The notes beneath the pieces are model-generated. The model did no database searches. It was not told the DNA's origin and saw nothing but the letters and a program-made list of their open reading frames with translations. A stretch of DNA of 5,938 nt from Bacteroidota bacterium (GTDB taxonomy: Bacteria > Bacteroidota > Bacteroidia > NORP154): positions 1 through 5,938 of the forward strand of contig NVRZ01000217.1 of assembly GCA_002401055.1 (NCBI GenBank), given 5' to 3'. The position numbers and the translations under genes are program-made. Below are positions 1 to 5,938 of this stretch, piece by piece; the first letter of the stretch is position 1; each line of letters starts with the position of its first letter.

Positions 1-609
1 GTTATCTGCTTTATCTGATGGAAGTTCGCCAATTTCAGCCGAAGGATGCGCCCCTATTGGATTAAAATAGCGTAAAGCGATAGCCGAAATTTCCTTTGAA
101 GTGGCAAAATCCCGTATTACATCTTCACTGATCTTCTTGGTATTTCCGTAAGGTGACGCTGCATCCTTAAGTGCTGTGGTTTCAGTTACCGGAACCTGAT
201 CCGGATTGCCATAAACGCTGCATGAAGAAGAAAAAACCAAATTCTTCACCCCAATGAACCGCATGCCATTCAGAAGATTGATTAGTGACAACAGATTATT
301 CCTGTAATACTTTTGTGGGTTTTGAACAGATTCTCCAACATTCTTAAATGCCGCAAAATGAATTATGGCCCCTATTTCCTTGGCTCCTTCAGATTCAAAA
401 AATCCGGACAGTAAAGATTCGTCACATAAATCAATCAGTTCAAAAGATGGCTTGGTTCCAGTTATACTTGCAATTGCGTCAAGAACTTCAATTCTAGAAT
501 TGGATAAATTATCGAGTATAATAACCTCATATCCACGCTGCTGTAACTCCACCACCGTATGAGAGCCGATGTATCCGAGGCCTCCAGTAACCAAGACTTT
601 TTGTTTCAA
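1..609 (-). CDS. galE: UDP-glucose 4-epimerase GalE, N-terminal part (C-terminus beyond left edge)
   Basis: GalE interconverts UDP-glucose and UDP-galactose (some members also UDP-GlcNAc and UDP-GalNAc) with tightly bound NAD, in the cytoplasm. The 203 residues visible are the N-terminal 60% of a family usually near 340 aa. They show the extended-SDR Rossmann motif GGLGYIG (residues 9-15), DNLSNS after the second strand (33-38), HFAAFKNVGESV (84-95), the FSSSCSVYG strand carrying the catalytic serine region (126-134), the catalytic pair Y154 and K158 in SPYGNTK, and RYFNPIGAHPS (180-190). The residue that gates GlcNAc/GalNAc use lies outside the window, so substrate range is open. The first ATG in frame is at codon 116, inside the Rossmann domain, so the start must be non-ATG. 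TTG at 607-609, four codons before the VLVTGG strand, is the best choice; the nearest upstream in-frame stop is that of the 6-dehydrogenase, 21 bases away. No Shine-Dalgarno is visible. It is probably co-transcribed with the 6-dehydrogenase. Confidence 0.93.
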   Translation of the reverse strand, partial: MKQKVLVTGGLGYIGSHTVVELQQRGYEVIILDNLSNSRIEVLDAIASITGTKPSFELIDLCDESLLSGFFESEGAKEIGAIIHFAAFKNVGESVQNPQKYYRNNLLSLINLLNGMRFIGVKNLVFSSSCSVYGNPDQVPVTETTALKDAASPYGNTKKISEDVIRDFATSKEISAIALRYFNPIGAHPSAEIGELPSDKADN

Positions 610-625
610 AGTGAGGAGTATTAAA

Positions 626-640
626 GAGCTTTATAAGCTC
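626..640 (-). other. Perfect 6-bp hairpin across the 6-dehydrogenase stop codon
   Basis: In the transcript direction the sequence reads GAGCTT-ATA-AAGCTC followed by TTTAA. The arms (635-640 and 626-631) are perfectly complementary with a three-base loop, and a G-U pair could extend the stem by one. The stem contains the last codons and the TAA stop (631-633) of the 6-dehydrogenase and ends 16 bases before the proposed GalE start codon. The T tract after it is only three long and the stem has three G-C pairs, so it would be a weak intrinsic terminator at best. It could instead reduce read-through into galE, affect translation coupling, or be chance. Confidence 0.35.
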
Positions 641-1917
641 CAGTATTCAAGATCCTTGATCTTTCCTTTGTATATCCCTTTAATATCTACCACGATTCCT
701 TTATCTGAGGTAATTGATTTAAAGTAGTCTTCATCAAGATCTAAATAATCATCATGATTTACAGCAATCATAACAGCGTCATAATCCTTTTTAGCCTCGG
801 TTAATACAAATCCATATTCCTTTTCCAGTTCCTCCGAAGAAGCAAAGGAATCAACAACATCAACTGTAACGGCAAATGACTTTAATTCTTTAACGATATC
901 GGCAACCTTTGAATTCCTGATGTCAGTCACATTCTCTTTAAAAGTTGCTCCCATTATTAACACTTTCGACTCAGAAATATGTTTACCTGATGCAATAATC
1001 AACTTTACAGTTTGCTTAGCGATATAAAAGCCCATTGAGTCATTCACATAACGGCCAGAGTTGATAACCTTGGCGTGATAGCCATAGCCCTCTGCCTTGT
1101 ACGTCAAATAATATGGATCAACGCCAATACAATGTCCACCAACCAACCCTGGGCTAAACTTCATAAAATTCCATTTTGATCCAGCTGCATCCAATACGTC
1201 ATAGGTATTAATTCCCATTTTACTAAAAATGATTGACAGCTCATTGATAAGGGCTATATTTACGTCTCGCTGCGTATTCTCAATACACTTGGCAGCTTCC
1301 GCCACCTGAATAGTAGGAGCCTTGTGCAAGCCAGCCTCCACCACCAACTCATAAACTTTTGCTATCTCACCCAATGATTCGTCGTCACAGCCTGATACAA
1401 TTTTGATAACTTTTTTTAGTGTATGATTTGCGTCTCCGGGGTTAATTCTCTCAGGTGAATATCCAACCTTAAAATCTTCAATGAATTTCAGTCCAGATTC
1501 TTTTTCGAGAACCGGAATGCAATCTTCCTCCGTGCACCCTGGATATACAGTAGACTCATAAACCACATAATCACCTTTCTTAAGTACGCTACCAATGGTT
1601 CTTGTCGCGCTCAATAATGGTCCCAAATCAGGTTGTTTATGCTCGTCAATTGGTGTAGGAACAGCCACAATAAAAAAAGTAGCGTTTGAAAGCACATCCT
1701 TAGACGTTGTAAATTCTATATCACTGTTGTCAAACTCAGACTTATCCAGCTCATCGCTTGGATCTTCAGCATTTTTCATCATGTCAATCCGCCCCTGATT
1801 GATATCAAAGCCCACAACAGATATCTTTTTAGAAAAAGCCAACGCAATTGGCAGGCCTACATATCCCAATCCAATTACTGCCAGTTTACTCTCTCTATTT
1901 TCTAATTCTTTAAACAT
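631..1917 (-). CDS. tviB: UDP-N-acetylhexosamine 6-dehydrogenase, TviB/WbpO type
   Basis: This is a nucleotide-sugar dehydrogenase of the UDP-glucose/GDP-mannose dehydrogenase superfamily, which oxidises C6 of a UDP-sugar in two NAD-dependent steps to the uronic acid. From the ATG at 1917 it has 428 residues, normal for the family. It shows the NAD-binding GLGYVG (16-21) with D38 ending the second strand, a VPTPID motif (87-92), the YESTVYPGCTEE segment (120-131), GYSPERINPGD (152-162), AEAAKCIENTQRD (206-218) with the conserved K210, N214 and D218, the nucleophile C263 in GGHCIGVDPYYL (260-271), and TFKEN plus DIRNS (325-336) in the C-terminal domain. The pattern matches, from memory, TviB of Vi antigen and WbpO of O-antigen synthesis more than UDP-glucose dehydrogenase, so UDP-GlcNAc or UDP-GalNAc is the likely substrate; the two cannot be told apart here. 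A GTG two codons upstream (1923) is possible, but the ATG gives the usual MFKEL-like start. It lies 14 bases after the Gfo/Idh gene and is probably in its operon. Confidence 0.93.
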   Translation of the reverse strand: MFKELENRESKLAVIGLGYVGLPIALAFSKKISVVGFDINQGRIDMMKNAEDPSDELDKSEFDNSDIEFTTSKDVLSNATFFIVAVPTPIDEHKQPDLGPLLSATRTIGSVLKKGDYVVYESTVYPGCTEEDCIPVLEKESGLKFIEDFKVGYSPERINPGDANHTLKKVIKIVSGCDDESLGEIAKVYELVVEAGLHKAPTIQVAEAAKCIENTQRDVNIALINELSIIFSKMGINTYDVLDAAGSKWNFMKFSPGLVGGHCIGVDPYYLTYKAEGYGYHAKVINSGRYVNDSMGFYIAKQTVKLIIASGKHISESKVLIMGATFKENVTDIRNSKVADIVKELKSFAVTVDVVDSFASSEELEKEYGFVLTEAKKDYDAVMIAVNHDDYLDLDEDYFKSITSDKGIVVDIKGIYKGKIKDLEYWSL

Positions 1918-1931
1918 CGTCACTATTCAAA

Positions 1932-2951
1932 TCAAGTTCTTTGCTGATACATTCTCTCAATAATATCTACGACCTTCAGTCCGTCTTCAGCATTAATAGA
2001 TATTTCTGTCTTTCCGTTTAATGTGTCAATAACATTCTCAATAATAAAGTGGTGATTCGCTGCCGCTCCTTTATAATCACCATAGTCATGTTTGGTACTC
2101 AGCTCAGGTAACTCAGGTATTTCATAGTTATCAATATGACAATGCTGGACTTCCTCCATATACTGCCCACCTAACTTTACACTTCCTTTACTTCCAATTA
2201 TTGTAATTGTGCTCTCAATGTTTTTGTCCCAAACAGCAGTTGAGTAATTAAAACTACCGAGCCCTCCATTCACAAAGCTGAAGTTTACTATTCCAGAATC
2301 CTCAAACTCTGTAGACTCCTGATGCCGATAGTTATGGAATTTCCCTTTGATATCAGTTATGTCACCAAATAACCAATACATCATGTCAATATAATGCGAG
2401 AACTGTGTAAAAAGCGTTCCCCCATCCATTTCTATGGTGCCTTTCCATCCACCTTTTTTATAATAACGATCATCCCTATTCCAAAAACAGTTCAATTGAA
2501 CCATATAAATATCCCCAAGCAAACTGTCGTCAATTACTTTTTTAATCCAAATTGAAGGCGGTGAGAACCTGTTTTGCATAACACAAAAAACGTGTCGCCC
2601 TACTTCTTTTGATTTAGCGATAACAGCTTTACAATTGTCTGTGTGTAGCCCGAGGGGTTTCTCAACAACTACATGCTTATTGTTTGAAAGGGCATATAAT
2701 GAGTGTTCTGCATGTAACCCGTTTGCCGTGCACACATTTATTACATCTACTTCAACATTTGATTGAAAAAGCTCATCTAATGAGGTAAAAACAGGAACGT
2801 CTATCTCACCTAGCTTCAGTTCGTCCTTTGAACGTATGTCACATATCGCCACGAGCTCGGCGTCAGGATTTCGGAAAATCATGTTGGCATGTCTCTTACC
2901 AATATGGCCACAACCAACCACCGCAAACTTTATGATGTTATCTGAACTCAT
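1932..2951 (-). CDS. Gfo/Idh/MocA oxidoreductase, possible UDP-GlcNAcA 3-dehydrogenase (WlbA/WbpB-like)
   Basis: This 339-residue protein is a NAD(P)-dependent sugar dehydrogenase with an N-terminal Rossmann domain (about 1-125) and a C-terminal alpha/beta substrate domain. Visible motifs are VVGCGHIGKRHA (11-22), D38 at the end of the second strand (suggesting NAD preference), NVCTANGLHAEHS (72-84), the family EKP signature with catalytic K98, and MDGGTLFTQFSHYIDMMYW (175-193), where H186 and D189 match the family's active-site histidine and aspartate. Family membership is clear; the substrate is inferred from context. The gene lies directly before a UDP-hexosamine 6-dehydrogenase, the pairing seen when WbpB or WlbA oxidises C3 of UDP-GlcNAc uronic acid on the way to 2,3-diamino sugars. 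The aminotransferase and acetyltransferase that would complete that route are not in the window. Its ATG follows the preceding gene's stop by three bases, TAA-TAA-ATG, in the same frame, and the upstream bases are A/T only with no Shine-Dalgarno. Another UDP-sugar or a free sugar as substrate is possible. Confidence 0.9.
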   Translation of the reverse strand: MSSDNIIKFAVVGCGHIGKRHANMIFRNPDAELVAICDIRSKDELKLGEIDVPVFTSLDELFQSNVEVDVINVCTANGLHAEHSLYALSNNKHVVVEKPLGLHTDNCKAVIAKSKEVGRHVFCVMQNRFSPPSIWIKKVIDDSLLGDIYMVQLNCFWNRDDRYYKKGGWKGTIEMDGGTLFTQFSHYIDMMYWLFGDITDIKGKFHNYRHQESTEFEDSGIVNFSFVNGGLGSFNYSTAVWDKNIESTITIIGSKGSVKLGGQYMEEVQHCHIDNYEIPELPELSTKHDYGDYKGAAANHHFIIENVIDTLNGKTEISINAEDGLKVVDIIERMYQQRT

Positions 2952-2954
2952 TTA

Positions 2955-5102
2955 TTATTGTATTTGCTTGAGTGCTTCCGCAGTTTCTGTGACAGGCAAA
3001 TTACATGCTCTATTTACGCAAACATATATCATAGTTTCACCCTTAACGAATTTATTTTCCAGAAGGGGTAGCTTGCTATCCTTGAGAGATCCCAAATATA
3101 GTTTATTGGGCACGTATTCTGTATTCATTTCTTGGCGTTTTTTATTTGCATGCTTTCCAACAATTGCGATTTCATAATATTCGTTGGTCATATTCAACAT
3201 CAACAATCCCCAATTAGAATACCCTGCTGGATATGAATCCATATGCTTTTTGACATTATTCAACATCTGAATAGAGATTTTATTATACGACTTCTCATAA
3301 TAGTAGTGGCCAAGCAAGAAAAGAGATTTAGCAATGCTTGAGTTCGATGCGGGAATCACATTATCGTTAACCTCCATCTTTCTAGCGATCAATGCAGCAT
3401 CCTTATCTGAGGTAAAGAAGAACATACCGCTTTTCTCATCATAAAAATGTTCCAAGGTATAGTCCATTAATTCCTTGGATAGCGTTAACCACTTTTCATC
3501 AAATGTTGCCTCATAGAGCCCAATAAAAGACTCGATGATAAAGGAATAATCTTCCAAATATCCGTTGATGGTCGTCCTTCCTTTCTTATAACTATGATAA
3601 AGGCTACCATCATCTTTAATCAGCATTGTAGAAATCAATCCAGCCGTTTTGAGGGCACTTTCTAAAAATTTGGGTTCATTAAATGCCATATAGGCGTCAA
3701 CATATCCTTTTATCATGAGTCCGTTCCATGAGGTGAGGCTTTTATCGTCCAGGCCTGGTCTAATTCGTGTATCCCGCTCTTTCATCAATACCTTCTTCGC
3801 ATTTTCAAGAACTTCGTCTAGCTCCTTAACCGTAATCGAGTTGCTTTTTGCAATGCTCTCCTTAGATTTTCTTCTTAACAGAATGTACTTTCCCTCCCAG
3901 AGTCCGTGGCTGTTGATGTTGTAATAATCAGCAAACACTTTAAAGTCATCGCCTAATAAAGATTTCAATTCCTCCTTCTCCCATACGTAAAACTTCCCCT
4001 CTTCTCCTTCACTATCCGCGTCCAATGCTGAATAGCAAGCTCCCGTTTCATCGGTAAGCTCGCGCCCTATGAACTCCAATGTCTCATAAACAATCTGCTT
4101 GTACAATGGGTCTTTCGTAAGTTGGAATGCTTCTGAATACAATGAAACCATTTGAGCGTTGTCGTAAAGCATTTTTTCAAAATGAGGAGCCTTCCAAACC
4201 GCGTCAGTAGAGTATCTCGCAAATCCGCCTCCCAACTGATCGTAAATCCCGCCAAATGCCATCTTATACAAAGTCAACTTAACATGATCAAGAACCTTCG
4301 TATTGCTTCTCATGTGTGCATACCTGAGTAAAAACAAATAATTGTTTGGTATAGGGAATTTAGGAGCTCCACTTCCACCGCCCTCTTTATTATCAAATCG
4401 TTTGGTCCAAATGTCAACCACCCTATCCAAATCATCATTTGTAAAAAGAGGTTTCTCAGGATTCAAAGTAATTAACTCGCTCTGCTTTATTCCCTCTGTA
4501 AGCTTATTCGCATATGCAGTTACATTCGCTGGGTTGTTTTTATACTCAGCGGCAACTTTCCCCAATAGCTGAAGCCATTGATTTTTCGGAAAATATGTAC
4601 CACCAAAAAATGGCTTCCCATCAGGCAAGGCGAAACAGTTTAACGGCCATCCTCCCCGTTGATTCATCAAATGAACTGCGTTCATATAAATCTGATCAAT
4701 ATCGGGCCTTTCCTCGCGGTCTATCTTAATTGAGATAAAGTTCTCATTCATTATTCTTGCCACCTCTTCATCCTCAAAAGATTCATGCTCCATAACATGG
4801 CACCAATGACAAGCCGAGTAGCCAATACTGATTAGCAATAACTTGTTTTCTCGTTTTGCTTTTTCAAGGGTTTCAGCGTTCCATGCATGCCAATTTACCG
4901 GATTATGCGCGTGCTGCAACAAATAAGGGCTCGTTTCATTTACGAGCGCATTGGTAAACTTATGCTTTGTAGTATCCTCCACTGTGATGTTCTGTGACTT
5001 ACTATTTTCTTTCTCTTCAATTATCGAATCGCTGCTGCAAAAACTGAATCCAATACTTGTAAATGCCAAAGTCAAAATGACCAAAGTAGAATTGACTTTC
5101 AT
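2955..5102 (-). CDS. COG1331 (YyaL/SSP411) thioredoxin-domain protein, likely lipoprotein
   Basis: The protein belongs to the DUF255/Thioredox_DsbH family (B. subtilis YyaL, human SPATA20), whose biochemical role is unsettled. From the ATG at 5102 it has 715 residues, typical for the family. Order: signal peptide (1-21) with a hydrophobic core and C22; acidic, Ser/Lys-rich linker (about 23-48); HNPVNW (66-71); thioredoxin-like domain with CHWC (C98, C101), DREERPD (128-134), RGGWP (149-153) and GGTYFP (167-172); then an alpha/alpha-barrel region resembling six-hairpin sugar-active folds, with APKFP (246-250), [15 protein letters not shown] (284-298), [12 protein letters not shown] (306-317), [16 protein letters not shown] (359-374), SWNGLM (458-463), LEDY (516-519) and [10 protein letters not shown] (579-588); a C-terminal Cys pair (C695, C700). 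All family motifs look intact. An ATG at 5168 overlaps the peptidase stop (ATGA) and would add 22 residues, but these hide the signal peptide, so 5102 is preferred. The residue before C22 is Phe, atypical for a lipobox. Probably periplasmic and membrane-anchored. Confidence 0.92.
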   Translation of the reverse strand: MKVNSTLVILTLAFTSIGFSFCSSDSIIEEKENSKSQNITVEDTTKHKFTNALVNETSPYLLQHAHNPVNWHAWNAETLEKAKRENKLLLISIGYSACHWCHVMEHESFEDEEVARIMNENFISIKIDREERPDIDQIYMNAVHLMNQRGGWPLNCFALPDGKPFFGGTYFPKNQWLQLLGKVAAEYKNNPANVTAYANKLTEGIKQSELITLNPEKPLFTNDDLDRVVDIWTKRFDNKEGGGSGAPKFPIPNNYLFLLRYAHMRSNTKVLDHVKLTLYKMAFGGIYDQLGGGFARYSTDAVWKAPHFEKMLYDNAQMVSLYSEAFQLTKDPLYKQIVYETLEFIGRELTDETGACYSALDADSEGEEGKFYVWEKEELKSLLGDDFKVFADYYNINSHGLWEGKYILLRRKSKESIAKSNSITVKELDEVLENAKKVLMKERDTRIRPGLDDKSLTSWNGLMIKGYVDAYMAFNEPKFLESALKTAGLISTMLIKDDGSLYHSYKKGRTTINGYLEDYSFIIESFIGLYEATFDEKWLTLSKELMDYTLEHFYDEKSGMFFFTSDKDAALIARKMEVNDNVIPASNSSIAKSLFLLGHYYYEKSYNKISIQMLNNVKKHMDSYPAGYSNWGLLMLNMTNEYYEIAIVGKHANKKRQEMNTEYVPNKLYLGSLKDSKLPLLENKFVKGETMIYVCVNRACNLPVTETAEALKQIQ

Positions 5103-5164
5103 CAGCCAGATTAAATTGGGTTTTTTACAAAAAAAATATACGTGATTAGGGCATAAACAAGAGA
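5103..5164 (-). other. 62-base gap between peptidase stop and preferred thioredoxin-protein start
   Basis: If the thioredoxin-domain protein starts at 5102, this is the largest gap in the window. It is AT-rich; in transcript direction it holds a run of eight T, then GT, then six A (5121-5136). No G-C stem that would act as a terminator is visible, and no match to the Bacteroidota promoter pattern TAnnTTTG was found. It may be simply a 5' leader, or coding if the upstream ATG at 5168 is used. Confidence 0.4.
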
Positions 5165-5938
5165 TCATTTAACCGATATTTCCAGCCCCAGGTCTTTTAG
5201 CAATGCCTCATTGTTAGGTTCCCTTCCTAAAAAATCTATCACCAATTCCAGAGCATCTCCGCTTCCGGTTGGCTCCAGAACCTTTCGTCGATATTGCATT
5301 CCCACTTCTTTATTTAACGGCCCCTTTTCTTCAAAAACTGACCACATATCTTGCGCATATACCTTCGACCACATATATCCATAGTATCCTGCGGTATATC
5401 CGATGAGGTGTCCAAATGAAGCCTCAAATTGATCGCCATCTACGTATTCGCCGCCAGTAATTTCCTTTCTCAGGTCATAACCAATTTGAGTCGTATTTTG
5501 ATCGCCGTAAGGTACATAGGTGTCATGTACCGTTAAAGCGTAGGTGCCATAAAATAACTGTCGCAGAGCACCAACTCCGGAATTCATGTATTTGGCCGCG
5601 AGCATCTTGTCAAGCAATTCATCTGGAATAATTTCACCCGTTTCATGATGCTTGGCAAATAATGACAAAGTTTCTTTGTTCCAGGCCCAATTCTCATATA
5701 TCTGAGACGGAGCTTCTACAAAATCCAACACTACATTTTCTGGCCCACCCAAATATGAAAACTCTGAAGTTGAAACCATGCAATGCAAAAGGTGGCCAAA
5801 CTCATGAAAAAAGGTCTCAACATCGCCATGAAACATCAGCGCCGGCTCATCACCTTGCCGCTTAGGGAAATTACAAACCAATGCCGCTTCGGGCATTTCA
5901 TATCCTACATTTTCAAGCGCCATTCCTCCGGTTATTGT
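5165..5938 (-). CDS. M3-family zinc oligopeptidase (thimet/oligopeptidase A/Dcp type), C-terminal part
   Basis: The reading frame is open to the right edge, so the 257 residues seen are the C-terminal catalytic part of a protein usually near 680-710 aa; the N-terminus, and any signal peptide, lies outside. M3A peptidases are zinc endo- or dipeptidyl-carboxypeptidases that cut short peptides, often finishing cytoplasmic or periplasmic protein turnover. The zinc motif HEFGH is encoded at 5792-5806, with the two zinc histidines and the catalytic Glu (5801-5803). The third ligand is the Glu of DFVEAPSQ (5714-5716). The C-terminal active-site segment [16 protein letters not shown] carries the substrate-binding His (5408-5410) and Tyr residues. 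DFVEAPSQ and ENWAW resemble thimet oligopeptidase more than E. coli Dcp, so endo-oligopeptidase activity is somewhat more likely, but the subtype is not certain. Spacing in two active-site loops differs by one residue from the remembered thimet sequence. The TGA stop at 5165-5167 overlaps an ATG at 5168 that could start the next gene. Confidence 0.92.
   Translation of the reverse strand, partial: TITGGMALENVGYEMPEAALVCNFPKRQGDEPALMFHGDVETFFHEFGHLLHCMVSTSEFSYLGGPENVVLDFVEAPSQIYENWAWNKETLSLFAKHHETGEIIPDELLDKMLAAKYMNSGVGALRQLFYGTYALTVHDTYVPYGDQNTTQIGYDLRKEITGGEYVDGDQFEASFGHLIGYTAGYYGYMWSKVYAQDMWSVFEEKGPLNKEVGMQYRRKVLEPTGSGDALELVIDFLGREPNNEALLKDLGLEISVK

Noticed and set aside
613..618. GAGGAG on the plus strand resembling a ribosome binding site
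   Set aside because: No plus-strand start codon or coding frame follows at a suitable distance; it lies in the gap between two minus-strand genes.
2836..3177. Plus-strand open frame of 113 codons
   Set aside because: It runs antisense across the well-supported junction of the Gfo/Idh and COG1331 genes, has no recognisable motif and is explained as a shadow of the coding strand. Other plus-strand frames (for example 365-562, 1595-1798, 4342-4572, 5662-5865) were rejected for the same reason.
4067..4255. Minus-strand open frame of 62 codons
   Set aside because: It lies wholly inside the COG1331 gene in another frame, over conserved family motifs, so it is a shadow.
5121..5136. T-run followed by A-run that could pair as a hairpin
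   Set aside because: The stem would be A-U only, with no G-C pairs and no following U tract, so it is not credible as a terminator.
5103..5164. Possible promoter (TTGTTT with TATTTT) ahead of the COG1331 gene
   Set aside because: The elements match the sigma-70 type pattern only loosely in AT-rich DNA, and the Bacteroidota pattern TAnnTTTG is not present, so it is not called as a promoter.
1..5938. Mobile element, CRISPR, defence or secretion system
   Set aside because: No transposase or integrase motifs, no direct or inverted repeats of notable length, no spaced repeats and no toxin- or nuclease-like genes were seen; all coding space is taken by five recognised enzyme families.

Overview
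The window looks like chromosomal DNA of a Bacteroidota bacterium, probably an environmental Cytophagales- or Flavobacteriia-like lineage. This is inferred from the AT-rich sequence (about 40% GC by eye), gene starts without a clear Shine-Dalgarno sequence, a predicted envelope-anchored COG1331 thioredoxin-fold protein, and protein sequences resembling remembered Bacteroidota homologues. No search could be run, so the taxonomic placement is tentative.

Five protein genes lie head to tail on the minus strand and fill almost the whole window; both outer genes are cut by the window edges. In order of transcription (right to left) they are: the C-terminal part of an M3-family zinc oligopeptidase (5938-5165); a COG1331/YyaL-SSP411 protein with an N-terminal thioredoxin-like domain and a CHWC motif, probably a lipoprotein (5102-2955); a Gfo/Idh/MocA oxidoreductase resembling UDP-sugar-acid 3-dehydrogenases (2951-1932); a TviB/WbpO-type UDP-N-acetylhexosamine 6-dehydrogenase (1917-631); and the N-terminal 203 residues of GalE, a UDP-glucose 4-epimerase (609 to the left edge). 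Gaps are 62 (or a 4-base overlap), 3, 14 (or 8) and 21 bases, so no gap over 300 bases exists. No tRNA, rRNA, CRISPR array, insertion sequence or long repeat was seen.

Functionally there are two halves. The right half (peptidase and thioredoxin-fold protein) looks like general protein turnover or envelope housekeeping. The left half (3-dehydrogenase-like enzyme, 6-dehydrogenase, 4-epimerase) makes activated sugars for a surface polysaccharide: the 6-dehydrogenase would convert UDP-GlcNAc (or UDP-GalNAc) to the uronic acid, the Gfo/Idh protein could oxidise C3 of that acid as the first step to a 2,3-diamino uronic acid, and GalE would interconvert gluco and galacto forms. The window probably shows the edge of an O-antigen or capsule locus that continues to the left.

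I found no new kind of system. The points worth a second look are small: a perfect hairpin across the 6-dehydrogenase stop codon just before a GalE that seems to start at TTG in the same frame, the start and lipobox of the thioredoxin-fold protein, and small spacing changes in the active site of the M3 peptidase.
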